Source: Candidatus Apopatosoma intestinale (GTDB taxonomy: Bacteria; Bacillota; Clostridia; Oscillospirales; CAG-272). Taken from it: 44,162 nt of DNA. This document shows, piece after piece, positions 8,366 to 14,849 of the stretch. Within the stretch, counting starts at the first letter, position 1. Every line of letters starts with the position of its first letter. The position numbers were made by a program, and so were the translations under genes. A model generated the notes under the pieces. The model had not been told where the DNA came from, made no database searches, and worked only from the letters and a program-made list of their open reading frames with translations. The stretch spans positions 143,449-187,610 of the forward strand of contig DODZ01000028.1 in the NCBI GenBank assembly GCA_003524145.1, in the 5' to 3' direction.

Positions 8366-8790
8366 ACGAATATAAGCCTCTTATTGTGGCATTCTGCTGT
8401 AACTGGTGTTCCTATGCGGGCGCAGACCTCGCCGGAAACAACAGACTGAATTATCCCGCGGATGTAAAGATAATCCGCGTGCCCTGCTCGTGCAGAGTAA
8501 ATCCCATGTTCATACTTCGTGCATTCCAGCGCGGAGCGGACGGCGTGATACTCTGCGGCTGTCACCCCGGTGACTGCCACTATACCACGGGCAACTATTA
8601 TACGCGCCGCCGTATGGCTCTGCTTTTCTCGATGCTTGATTATCTCGGCATAGAGAGAGAACGCACGAGAGTCGAATGGGTGAGCGCGGCAGAGGGCGCA
8701 AAATTTGCCGATACTATGAATGATTTCGCCGGGAAGGTCGCTTCTCTGGGCGAAAACAAGAGACTGGAGGATCTGAGATGCAAGAAATAA
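8356..8790 (+). CDS. flxD: MvhD/FlxD-like [2Fe-2S] protein
   Basis: A 144-residue protein beginning at ATG 8356 inside the end of hdrA; the frame is open further upstream but GGAGG at 8341-8345 and the family start point to this ATG. Cysteines typical of MvhD are present: C14-C15-x-x-C18, C44-x-C46, C67-x-C69 and C74. MvhD binds a [2Fe-2S] cluster and links an electron-input module (hydrogenase, formate dehydrogenase or Flx) to HdrA. Here the neighbour module is Flx-like, so FlxD is the better name. It overlaps the next gene by 13 bp. Confidence 0.9.
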   Translation: MQVNEYKPLIVAFCCNWCSYAGADLAGNNRLNYPADVKIIRVPCSCRVNPMFILRAFQRGADGVILCGCHPGDCHYTTGNYYTRRRMALLFSMLDYLGIERERTRVEWVSAAEGAKFADTMNDFAGKVASLGENKRLEDLRCKK

Positions 8791-9767
8791 AAAGAGATAT
8801 TCTCATATCCCGCGCGAAAGCGCTCCTTGCCGACGGCACGGTAAACCGCGTGCTCGGCTGGCACAAGGGCGAATTTGACTACGATATCACTCCCACCGTA
8901 TTTTACAGCACAGAGGAGCTGGAAAAGGATTTTGTTTGGAACGGCTTCTGCGGCGCAAACTTCTCGAAATATCTGATAAAAGAGACGGCAGGCGAGGGAA
9001 AGGTTCTTGTTTTTCTCAAGCCCTGTGATACATACAGCTTCAATCAGCTGCTCACCGAGCATCGTTTCGACCGCGAAAAGGTATATGTTATCGGTGTCCC
9101 CTGCGACGGCATGATGGATGTAAATACGCTCAAGGCTCACGCCGAGGGCATACTCTCTGTTTTTGAAGAGGGCGACAGCGTTATCATAGACACGCTCTAT
9201 GACGGAAAGAAAACATTCCCGCGCGGGGAGCTTATCTCCGAGAGATGCCGCTGCTGCAAATCGAAAAAGCATGTCGCATATGATGAGCTTATCGGCGAGG
9301 ACGGTGATGTTATTGAAAATGCCCGTTTCGACGAGGTGGAAAAGCTCGAAAAGATGACGCCCGACGAGCGCTTTGCTTTCTGGCAGAGCGAGCTTTCGCG
9401 CTGTATCCGTTGCAACGCGTGCCGCGATGTCTGCCCCGCATGCACCTGCGAAAAGTGCGTTTTCGACAATCCCGATTCGGGCGTTGAAAACAAGGCGGCA
9501 TCGAACTCATTTGAAGAGAAGATGTTCCATATCATACGCGCCTTCCATGTAGTCGGCAGATGTACGGACTGCGGTGAATGCTCACGCGTTTGCCCTCAGC
9601 ATATCCCGCTTCACCTGCTCAACCGCAAGTTTATCCTCGATATCGACCGTTTTTACGGCGATTATCAGGCGGGAGCCGAGGTCGGAAGCCGCGCTCCGAT
9701 AGTCAATTACACTACAGAGGATATCGAGCCATCTGAGGCTGTGGAAAGGGGAGAGAACAATGCGTAA
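8778..9767 (+). CDS. flxC: FlxC-like iron-sulfur protein
   Basis: A 329-residue electron-transfer protein. The first ~130 residues resemble the FrhB/FdhB-like fold (LKPCDTYSF near 80, GVPCDGMMD near 106). A cysteine cluster at C157/C159/C160 follows, then two full ferredoxin motifs at C209-C212-C215-C219 and C262-C265-C268-C272. Extra cysteines lie at 222, 224 and 227. In Desulfovibrio vulgaris FlxB and FlxC bridge FlxA to FlxD/HdrA; that role is inferred here from order and domain content. The gene overlaps both neighbours by 8-13 bp. Confidence 0.8.
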   Translation: MQEIKRDILISRAKALLADGTVNRVLGWHKGEFDYDITPTVFYSTEELEKDFVWNGFCGANFSKYLIKETAGEGKVLVFLKPCDTYSFNQLLTEHRFDREKVYVIGVPCDGMMDVNTLKAHAEGILSVFEEGDSVIIDTLYDGKKTFPRGELISERCRCCKSKKHVAYDELIGEDGDVIENARFDEVEKLEKMTPDERFAFWQSELSRCIRCNACRDVCPACTCEKCVFDNPDSGVENKAASNSFEEKMFHIIRAFHVVGRCTDCGECSRVCPQHIPLHLLNRKFILDIDRFYGDYQAGAEVGSRAPIVNYTTEDIEPSEAVERGENNA

Positions 9768-10785
9768 AATTTCACTTGACAAGCTGAATACTCTCTTCTC
9801 CGCAATATCGCAGAACGAGACGCTCTATCTTCCCGCAGATACAAAGGCGGGCGCAAAATTTGAAAAATGGGAAGAGGGCAAGACTCTCTCCGAGGCGCTC
9901 AATACCGTACGCAGTGCAAAGGATTTCTTCTTCCCGCAGACGGAAAATCTGATGGATTTCAAAACGGCTGGAAAGACCATTGAGATTATAGACACAAGAA
10001 AAGAATGCGAAGATTTCGTTGTGTTCGGCGTGCGCGCCTGCGATGTACGCAGCTTTGATGTGCTTGACAAGGTTTTCCTTGCCGAGCCGCAGGATTCTTA
10101 CTATAAGAACCGCCGCGAGCATGCGGTAATCATGTCACTTGCATGCACACGCCCCGCAGAAACCTGCTTCTGCCGCACATTCGGCATAGACGCGGCTGAC
10201 CCCGCGGGCGATATCACCTGCTGGAAAGCAGACGGTGCGCTCTATATGCAGGCAAAAACGGAAAAGGGTGAAAAGCTTCTCGCCGGACTCGAAAATATCA
10301 CAGAGGAAGCGGACGAAACGCCTGTTTCAGAACAGAAAAAGCTGATAAGTGAGCGCATGAAGAAGCTCCCACTTGCCTCTCTCTCGGCAGACTCTTTCGG
10401 CGATGGCAAGACCGAAGAGTTTTTCGGCGCACCCGAGTGGAAGGAGCTTTCGCAGTCGTGTCTCGGCTGCGGCACCTGCACCTTTGTCTGCCCCACCTGC
10501 CAGTGCTATGATATCAAGGATTTCAATACCGGTCACGGTATAAAGCGCTTCCGCTGCTGGGATTCCTGCATGTATTCCGATTTCACCAAAATGTCGGCAG
10601 GTCAGCCCAGACTTACCCAGCTGGAGCGTTTTCGCCAGAGATTCATGCACAAGCTCGTTTATTTTCCGACGAATAACGACGGCATGTTCTCCTGCGTCGG
10701 TTGCGGCAGATGCCTCTCCAAGTGCCCGATTCAGATGAACATAGTCAAGGTAATGAAAAAGTTAGGAGGAGAGAAAAATGGCTGA
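9760..10785 (+). CDS. flxB: FlxB-like (AsrA-related) 4Fe-4S dicluster protein
   Basis: A 341-residue protein of the anaerobic sulfite reductase A-like family. Two [4Fe-4S] motifs are at C234-C237-C240-C244 and C312-C315-C318-C322. An N-terminal region with VFGVRACDV (88-96) and CFCRT near 136 is typical of the AsrA/HydB-type electron carriers. It is followed immediately by an AsrB/PyrK-like flavoprotein. That pair also occurs in sulfite reductase and NiFe hydrogenase operons, but no siroheme protein (AsrC) or hydrogenase is present, so the Flx assignment fits better. Confidence 0.82.
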   Translation: MRKISLDKLNTLFSAISQNETLYLPADTKAGAKFEKWEEGKTLSEALNTVRSAKDFFFPQTENLMDFKTAGKTIEIIDTRKECEDFVVFGVRACDVRSFDVLDKVFLAEPQDSYYKNRREHAVIMSLACTRPAETCFCRTFGIDAADPAGDITCWKADGALYMQAKTEKGEKLLAGLENITEEADETPVSEQKKLISERMKKLPLASLSADSFGDGKTEEFFGAPEWKELSQSCLGCGTCTFVCPTCQCYDIKDFNTGHGIKRFRCWDSCMYSDFTKMSAGQPRLTQLERFRQRFMHKLVYFPTNNDGMFSCVGCGRCLSKCPIQMNIVKVMKKLGGEKNG

Positions 10786-11611
10786 GATGAGAGAACCGCT
10801 TATTCCCGCCATCGGCGTAGTGACGGATATCCGCATAGATACGCCCGATGTCAAGACCTTCCGCGTGGTAACTCCCGACGGCAAAAAGGCTTTTGAGCAT
10901 AAGCCCGGTCAGTGCGCCATGCTCTCTGTTCCCGGTGTCGGCGAGGCTATGTTCTCCATAACCTCCTCGCCCACAAACGAAGAATATATGGAATTTTCCA
11001 TCAAGAAATGCGGCTGCGTCACCGAGTGGCTCCACTCCATGGAGGTCGGTCAGCAGATAACGATAAGAGGACCCTACGGCAAGCCTTTCCCTGTGGATAC
11101 GGAATTTGTCGGTCATGATATGCTCTTCATCGCCGGCGGTATCGGACTTGCTCCGCTCCGCTCCGTCATCAACTACTGCCGCCACTACCGCGACCGCTAC
11201 GGCAAGATAGATGTGGTTTACGGTTCGCGCAGTATGCAGGACCTCGTGGATTACAAAGAGATAATCGACGAATGGGCAAAAGATGCGGGTGTTTCCGTGC
11301 ATCTCACGATAGACCGCGAACAGCCCGAGTGGACCGGTCATGTCGGCTTTGTTCCGAACTATGTAAAGGAGCTCGGCTTCTCTACAGACAAGATAGCGAT
11401 ACTCTGCGGACCTCCGATAATGATAAAATTCACGCTCGCAGGACTTCAGGAGCTCGGATTTGACAAGACGCAGGTTTATACCACGCTGGAGCTCCGCATG
11501 AAATGCGGCATAGGCAAATGCGGCAGATGCAATGTCGGTGCAAAATATGTCTGCAAGGACGGACCGGTGTTCCGTTGCGATGAGCTGGACGAGCTTCCCA
11601 GTGAATATTGA
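10778..11611 (+). CDS. flxA: FlxA-like NAD(P)H oxidoreductase (ferredoxin-NADP reductase fold)
   Basis: A 277-residue flavoprotein that should accept hydride from NADH. It has an FAD-binding beta barrel with the FSITSSP segment (59-65), an NAD(P)-binding GGIGLAPLRS loop (120-129), a CGPPIM motif (210-215) and a C-terminal PyrK-type [2Fe-2S] site with C243, C248, C251 and C259. Relatives are AsrB, PyrK and FlxA. In the FlxABCD-HdrABC complex FlxA is the NADH entry point. GGAGGAGA lies in the end of flxB, with an 8-bp overlap; frdB starts 15 bp after it. Confidence 0.87.
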   Translation: MAEMREPLIPAIGVVTDIRIDTPDVKTFRVVTPDGKKAFEHKPGQCAMLSVPGVGEAMFSITSSPTNEEYMEFSIKKCGCVTEWLHSMEVGQQITIRGPYGKPFPVDTEFVGHDMLFIAGGIGLAPLRSVINYCRHYRDRYGKIDVVYGSRSMQDLVDYKEIIDEWAKDAGVSVHLTIDREQPEWTGHVGFVPNYVKELGFSTDKIAILCGPPIMIKFTLAGLQELGFDKTQVYTTLELRMKCGIGKCGRCNVGAKYVCKDGPVFRCDELDELPSEY

Positions 11612-11626
11612 TGGAGGAAAAATAGC

Positions 11627-12301
11627 ATGGAAAATATGATAGATATTTATTTATTCGGCAAGAAATACAGCGTGCCGGATAATCTGACCATAATGCGCGC
11701 GATGGAATATGCGGGCTATCAGCTCGTGCGCGGTTGCGGTTGCCGAAACGGATTCTGCGGCGCATGCGCCACGATTTACCGCATCAAGGGCGAGCGCGAG
11801 CTGAAAACCTGCCTCGCCTGCCAAACCAAGGTGGAAAACAATATGTATGTTGCCACTCTGCCTTTCTTCCCGCTTGTAAAGCAGGTTTACGATATTGAGA
11901 AGATAAAGCCAACAGAGCAGATAATGATGCAGCTTTATCCCGAGATATATGCCTGCATAGGTTGTAATGCGTGCACAAAAAGCTGTACGCAGGGACTCAA
12001 TGTCATGCAGTATATCGCATATGCTCAGCGCGGCGAATTTGATAAATGCGCCGAGGAATCCTTTGACTGCGTGATGTGCGGAGTGTGCTCCTCACGTTGT
12101 CCTGCCGGTATATCCCATCCGCAGGTGGCTATGCTCGCCCGCAGACTGAACGGCAAATATCTCGCGCCGAAATCCGAGCATCTCGAAAACAGAGTGAAAG
12201 AGATAAAGGACGGCACCTTCACCGAGCTTATCGAAGCGCTCATGGGCAAGCCGATAGAGGAAATGAAGGAACTCTACAACAACAGAGATATAGAGAAATA
12301 A
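11627..12301 (+). CDS. frdB: Fumarate reductase iron-sulfur subunit (FrdB/SdhB-like)
   Basis: A 224-residue Fe-S subunit. The N-terminal ferredoxin domain has a plant-type [2Fe-2S] site (C39, C44, C47, C62; also C37 and C65). The C-terminal helical domain has two four-cysteine motifs, C110-C113-C116-C120 and C148-C151-C154-C158. Classical FrdB/SdhB carries one [4Fe-4S] and one [3Fe-4S] centre; the second motif here has all four cysteines, so two cubanes are possible. There is no CCG extension as in methanogen thiol:fumarate reductase TfrB; a separate HdrB is encoded in the same operon instead. It should pass electrons to FrdA. Confidence 0.87.
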   Translation: MENMIDIYLFGKKYSVPDNLTIMRAMEYAGYQLVRGCGCRNGFCGACATIYRIKGERELKTCLACQTKVENNMYVATLPFFPLVKQVYDIEKIKPTEQIMMQLYPEIYACIGCNACTKSCTQGLNVMQYIAYAQRGEFDKCAEESFDCVMCGVCSSRCPAGISHPQVAMLARRLNGKYLAPKSEHLENRVKEIKDGTFTELIEALMGKPIEEMKELYNNRDIEK

Positions 12302-12314
12302 GGAGGGCAGGGAA

Positions 12315-13916
12315 ATGTATTCAAAGGAATTTCAGAAATCTCTTGCCGCTGTCGAAGCCGCAAGAAAAGAAAATATCGCATATGAGCCTGCCCGCATGAC
12401 AGCAGATGAGAAAGATGCGCTCCTCGCGGCTTATCATCCCGACTATAAGAAGAGCGAATTTGCAACTCTCAGAATCGGTGCAAATAAGGGCGAGGCTGTT
12501 CCGCATGAGCTTTGCGAAATGCTGGAGGCGCACAGCCGCATAAAGGCGAGTGACATAGACCTCTCGGATATCGCATATGATGTCGATGTACTCATCATCG
12601 GCGGCGGCGGCGCAGGTGCTTCCGCGGCAATAGAGGCGGATAATGCCGGCGCAAAGGCGATGATTGTCACAAAGCTGCGCATAGGCGATGCCAATACGAT
12701 GATGGCAGAGGGCGGAATTCAGGCGGCTGATAAGCCCAATGATTCTCCCGCTATCCATTTTGTCGATGCTTTCGGCGGCGGTCACTATGCGGCAAAGCGC
12801 GAACTGCTCGCAAAGCTCGTTTGCGATGCGCCGGAGGCTATAGAATGGCTCAACGATCTCGGCGTGGAATTTGACAAGGCGCCCGACGGCACAATGATAA
12901 CAACTCACGGCGGCGGTACCTCGCGCAAGCGTATGCATGCGGCAAAGGACTATTCCGGTGCCGAGATAATGAGAACACTGCGCGACGAGGTGCTCAACCG
13001 TAATATTCCCGTTGTTGATTTCACGGCGGCAATAGAGCTTATACTCGATGAAAACGGCAAGGCGGCAGGTGCGGTTCTCATGAATATGGAAACGCATGAG
13101 CTGATGGTTGCCCGCGCAAAGACGGTCATCATCGCGACAGGCGGCGCAGGAAGAATGCATTATCAGGGCTTCCCGACATCGAACCATTACGGCGCTACAG
13201 CCGACGGACTTGTTCTCGGCTATCGCGTAGGCGCAAAATTGCTCTATGCCGATACGCTCCAGTATCATCCGACAGGCGCGGCTTATCCCGAGCAGATTTT
13301 CGGCGCGCTCGTAACGGAAAAGGTGCGTTCGCTCGGTGCGAAGCTCGTAAACCGCGACGGCAAGGTATTTATGCACCCGCTTGAGACGCGCGATGTTGCG
13401 GCGGCTTCCATAATCCGCGAATGCTCCGACCGCGGCGAAGGTGTCAATACAGGCAGCGGCGAGGCTGTTTGGCTCGATACGCCGATGATAGAAGCTATCG
13501 GCGGCGAAGGCACGATAGAACGCAGAATCCCTGCGATGATGCGTATGTTTGCAAGCTACGGCATAGATATCCGCAAGGAGCCGATACTTGTTTATCCCAC
13601 GCTCCATTATCAGAACGGCGGTCTCGATATCAATGTAAACGGCATGACCACAAATGTGGAAAATCTCTATGTTGCGGGCGAGGCTGTAGGCGGAATCCAC
13701 GGGCGCAACCGTCTGATGGGAAATTCTCTGCTTGATATTATCGTTTTCGGCAGAAGTGCCGGCAAGAATGCGGCTGAGCAGTCAAAGAGCGTAAAGGTCG
13801 GAAAGCTCACGCTTGAGCATATAGCAAAATTTGATGCGGAAAGAGAAGCCGCAGGCATCGAAACAGAAGCTGTTTCGCCGAAGCTTCTTCCCGATTACCG
13901 CAGAAAACAAAACTAA
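12315..13916 (+). CDS. frdA: Soluble fumarate reductase flavoprotein subunit (FrdA/SdhA family)
   Basis: A 533-residue flavoprotein. A ~90-residue N-terminal extension precedes the FAD motif GGGGAG (96-101). Active-site residues of the family are present: H318 in QYHPTG, R338, R359, H431 in HYQNGG and R466 in RNRLMGNSLL. At the position of the His that binds FAD covalently in membrane fumarate reductases there is Asn127 (ANTMMAEGG), so FAD should be non-covalent. Only about 50 residues follow the last FAD-contact segment, so most of the usual C-terminal helical domain is missing. With FrdB and no membrane anchor, it should act in the cytosol, reducing fumarate to succinate. Strong GGAGGG precedes the ATG. 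Confidence 0.9.
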   Translation: MYSKEFQKSLAAVEAARKENIAYEPARMTADEKDALLAAYHPDYKKSEFATLRIGANKGEAVPHELCEMLEAHSRIKASDIDLSDIAYDVDVLIIGGGGAGASAAIEADNAGAKAMIVTKLRIGDANTMMAEGGIQAADKPNDSPAIHFVDAFGGGHYAAKRELLAKLVCDAPEAIEWLNDLGVEFDKAPDGTMITTHGGGTSRKRMHAAKDYSGAEIMRTLRDEVLNRNIPVVDFTAAIELILDENGKAAGAVLMNMETHELMVARAKTVIIATGGAGRMHYQGFPTSNHYGATADGLVLGYRVGAKLLYADTLQYHPTGAAYPEQIFGALVTEKVRSLGAKLVNRDGKVFMHPLETRDVAAASIIRECSDRGEGVNTGSGEAVWLDTPMIEAIGGEGTIERRIPAMMRMFASYGIDIRKEPILVYPTLHYQNGGLDINVNGMTTNVENLYVAGEAVGGIHGRNRLMGNSLLDIIVFGRSAGKNAAEQSKSVKVGKLTLEHIAKFDAEREAAGIETEAVSPKLLPDYRRKQN

Positions 13917-13931
13917 AGAAGGTGTTTTATA

Positions 13932-14237
13932 ATGGTAGATTTACTTGAGGCTTTGACAATATTCTGTTTCGGTCTTTCATGGCCTATTTCGATAAGAAAG
14001 TCACTCATTTCACGCACGGCAAAGGGAAAAAGCCTTTTCTTTGAGGTTTTCCTGCTCATAGGCTATGCATGCGGTATCGCAAGAAAGATTATACAGACAG
14101 TAGGCGGAGCCTCCGGCTTCCTCTTCTATCTCAGCTTCTTCTTCTATGTGCTCAATTTCATAGAAATTTCTATAGATGTTGCGCTCTATTTCAGAAATAA
14201 GAAGCTCGATGAGCTTGCCGATGCACAGGCAAAATAA
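13932..14237 (+). CDS. Small membrane protein, PQ-loop/SemiSWEET-like
   Basis: A 101-residue protein with three predicted membrane helices (about 5-20, 36-55 and 62-85). The first-helix segment GLSWPISIRKS followed by RTAKGKS resembles PQ-loop/SemiSWEET proteins, which work as dimers. It contains no histidine, so it cannot be a haem-b anchor for FrdAB. It starts 15 bp after frdA and ends just before the operon terminator, so it is probably co-transcribed. A role in moving succinate or another metabolite is possible but not shown. Confidence 0.8.
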   Translation: MVDLLEALTIFCFGLSWPISIRKSLISRTAKGKSLFFEVFLLIGYACGIARKIIQTVGGASGFLFYLSFFFYVLNFIEISIDVALYFRNKKLDELADAQAK

Positions 14238-14251
14238 GAGAATATAAAATG

Positions 14252-14280
14252 AAAGGCAGGCGTTTTTTGCCTGCCTTTTT
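14252..14280 (+). terminator. Terminator of the mdh-...-frdA operon
   Basis: Perfect 10-bp arms (14252-14261 and 14269-14278) with a 7-nt loop, followed by T residues. It closes the ~11.5-kb operon that starts at 2693. Confidence 0.88.
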
Positions 14281-14295
14281 GCATGTGAAACGGAA

Positions 14296-14356
14296 TTTTA
14301 TACTTATGTATAAAATTCAAAATCCCCTGATGGCACAAGGCTTTCGAGGGATTTTG
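14296..14356. repeat. 60-bp direct repeat, copy A (palindrome plus hairpin)
   Basis: This copy begins with TATAC-N4-GTATA (14299-14312), then an imperfect hairpin with AAAATCCC/GGGATTTT arms and the loop GATGGCACAAGGCTTTCG. It is about 90% identical to 14716-14777. It sits at the 3' end of the minus-strand ribbon-helix-helix gene and can also act as its terminator. Confidence 0.75.
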
Positions 14357-14566
14357 TCATGTGCGGCTTTTTCTTGCCGGCTTGACATTTATATCCGGCT
14401 TGATTACATCCTCAATCTTTCCGTTCTGCATTTCAAACAGCTTTATATTTTCCCGTATGAGTACGAGAATTTGCTTATTGGCAGAGCGCCCCTCATACTC
14501 CGAGATAAATCTTATTTTATTTAGCATTTCTTCCTCGATCCTTATGGAAAAACATTTGACAGACAA
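14357..14566 (-). CDS. Ribbon-helix-helix (Arc/MetJ-type) DNA-binding protein
   Basis: A protein of about 69 residues with the Arc-like pattern: a short beta strand (KCFSIRI), then helices EEEMLNKIRFISEYEGRS and ANKQILVLIRENI. A TTG start at 14566 is preferred because GGGGTGAT lies just upstream; a second TTG at 14584 would add six residues but has no ribosome site. Such proteins bind operators as dimers, often as antitoxins or plasmid/phage repressors; no toxin gene is adjacent. The gene is bracketed by two near-identical 60-bp repeats that each begin with a palindrome, which could be its operators. Confidence 0.78.
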   Translation of the reverse strand: MSVKCFSIRIEEEMLNKIRFISEYEGRSANKQILVLIRENIKLFEMQNGKIEDVIKPDINVKPARKSRT

Positions 14567-14715
14567 AATATCACCCCAAAGCAAATTATTCTATGCCTAT
14601 TTTATCATGAAATTGAGCTGCGATGTTGTAAATGGATATACGGTATATTCGGAAAATTTTTATGAGCCGAAAAATCATATGGCAGAGAACAGTTGATTTT
14701 TCATGAATCGGAGTA

Positions 14716-14777
14716 TTTTATACTCATGTATAAAAATAAAAAATCCCCCGATGGCACAAGGCTTTCGGGGGATTTTT
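14716..14777. repeat. 60-bp direct repeat, copy B
   Basis: Second copy of the element at 14296-14356, with TATAC-N4-GTATA at 14719-14732 and a perfect 11-bp hairpin (14741-14751 with 14765-14775). A third partial copy of the loop (TGGCACAAGGCTTTCG) lies at 14814-14829, just before the end of pheT. Confidence 0.75.
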
Positions 14778-14778
14778 A

Positions 14779-14802
14779 GCCTTCTCCCACAGGAGAAGGC
14801 TT
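14779..14802. repeat. 24-bp palindrome, fragment of the MITE-like element at 33759-33903
   Basis: AGCCTTCTCC-N4-GGAGAAGGCT is a perfect 10-bp inverted repeat. It matches the right end of the element at 33759-33903 (CTTCTCCCGCAGGAGAAGGC), with one difference in the loop. It lies downstream of pheT. Confidence 0.6.
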
Positions 14803-14849
14803 GCTAAAACTTTTGGCACAAGGCTTTCGGGGGGTTCTATTCTGTTTTC

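Noticed and set aside
5164..8790. A hydrogenase- or formate-dehydrogenase-linked Hdr complex (Mvh or Fdh type)
   Set aside because: No NiFe hydrogenase or formate dehydrogenase gene is in the operon; the electron input is an NAD(P)H flavoprotein.
9760..11611. An anaerobic sulfite reductase (asrABC)
   Set aside because: AsrA- and AsrB-like proteins are present, but there is no siroheme-binding AsrC; the neighbours are hdr and frd genes.
13932..14237. The small membrane protein as an FrdC-type cytochrome b anchor
   Set aside because: It has no histidine and a PQ-loop-like pattern, so it cannot ligate haem b.
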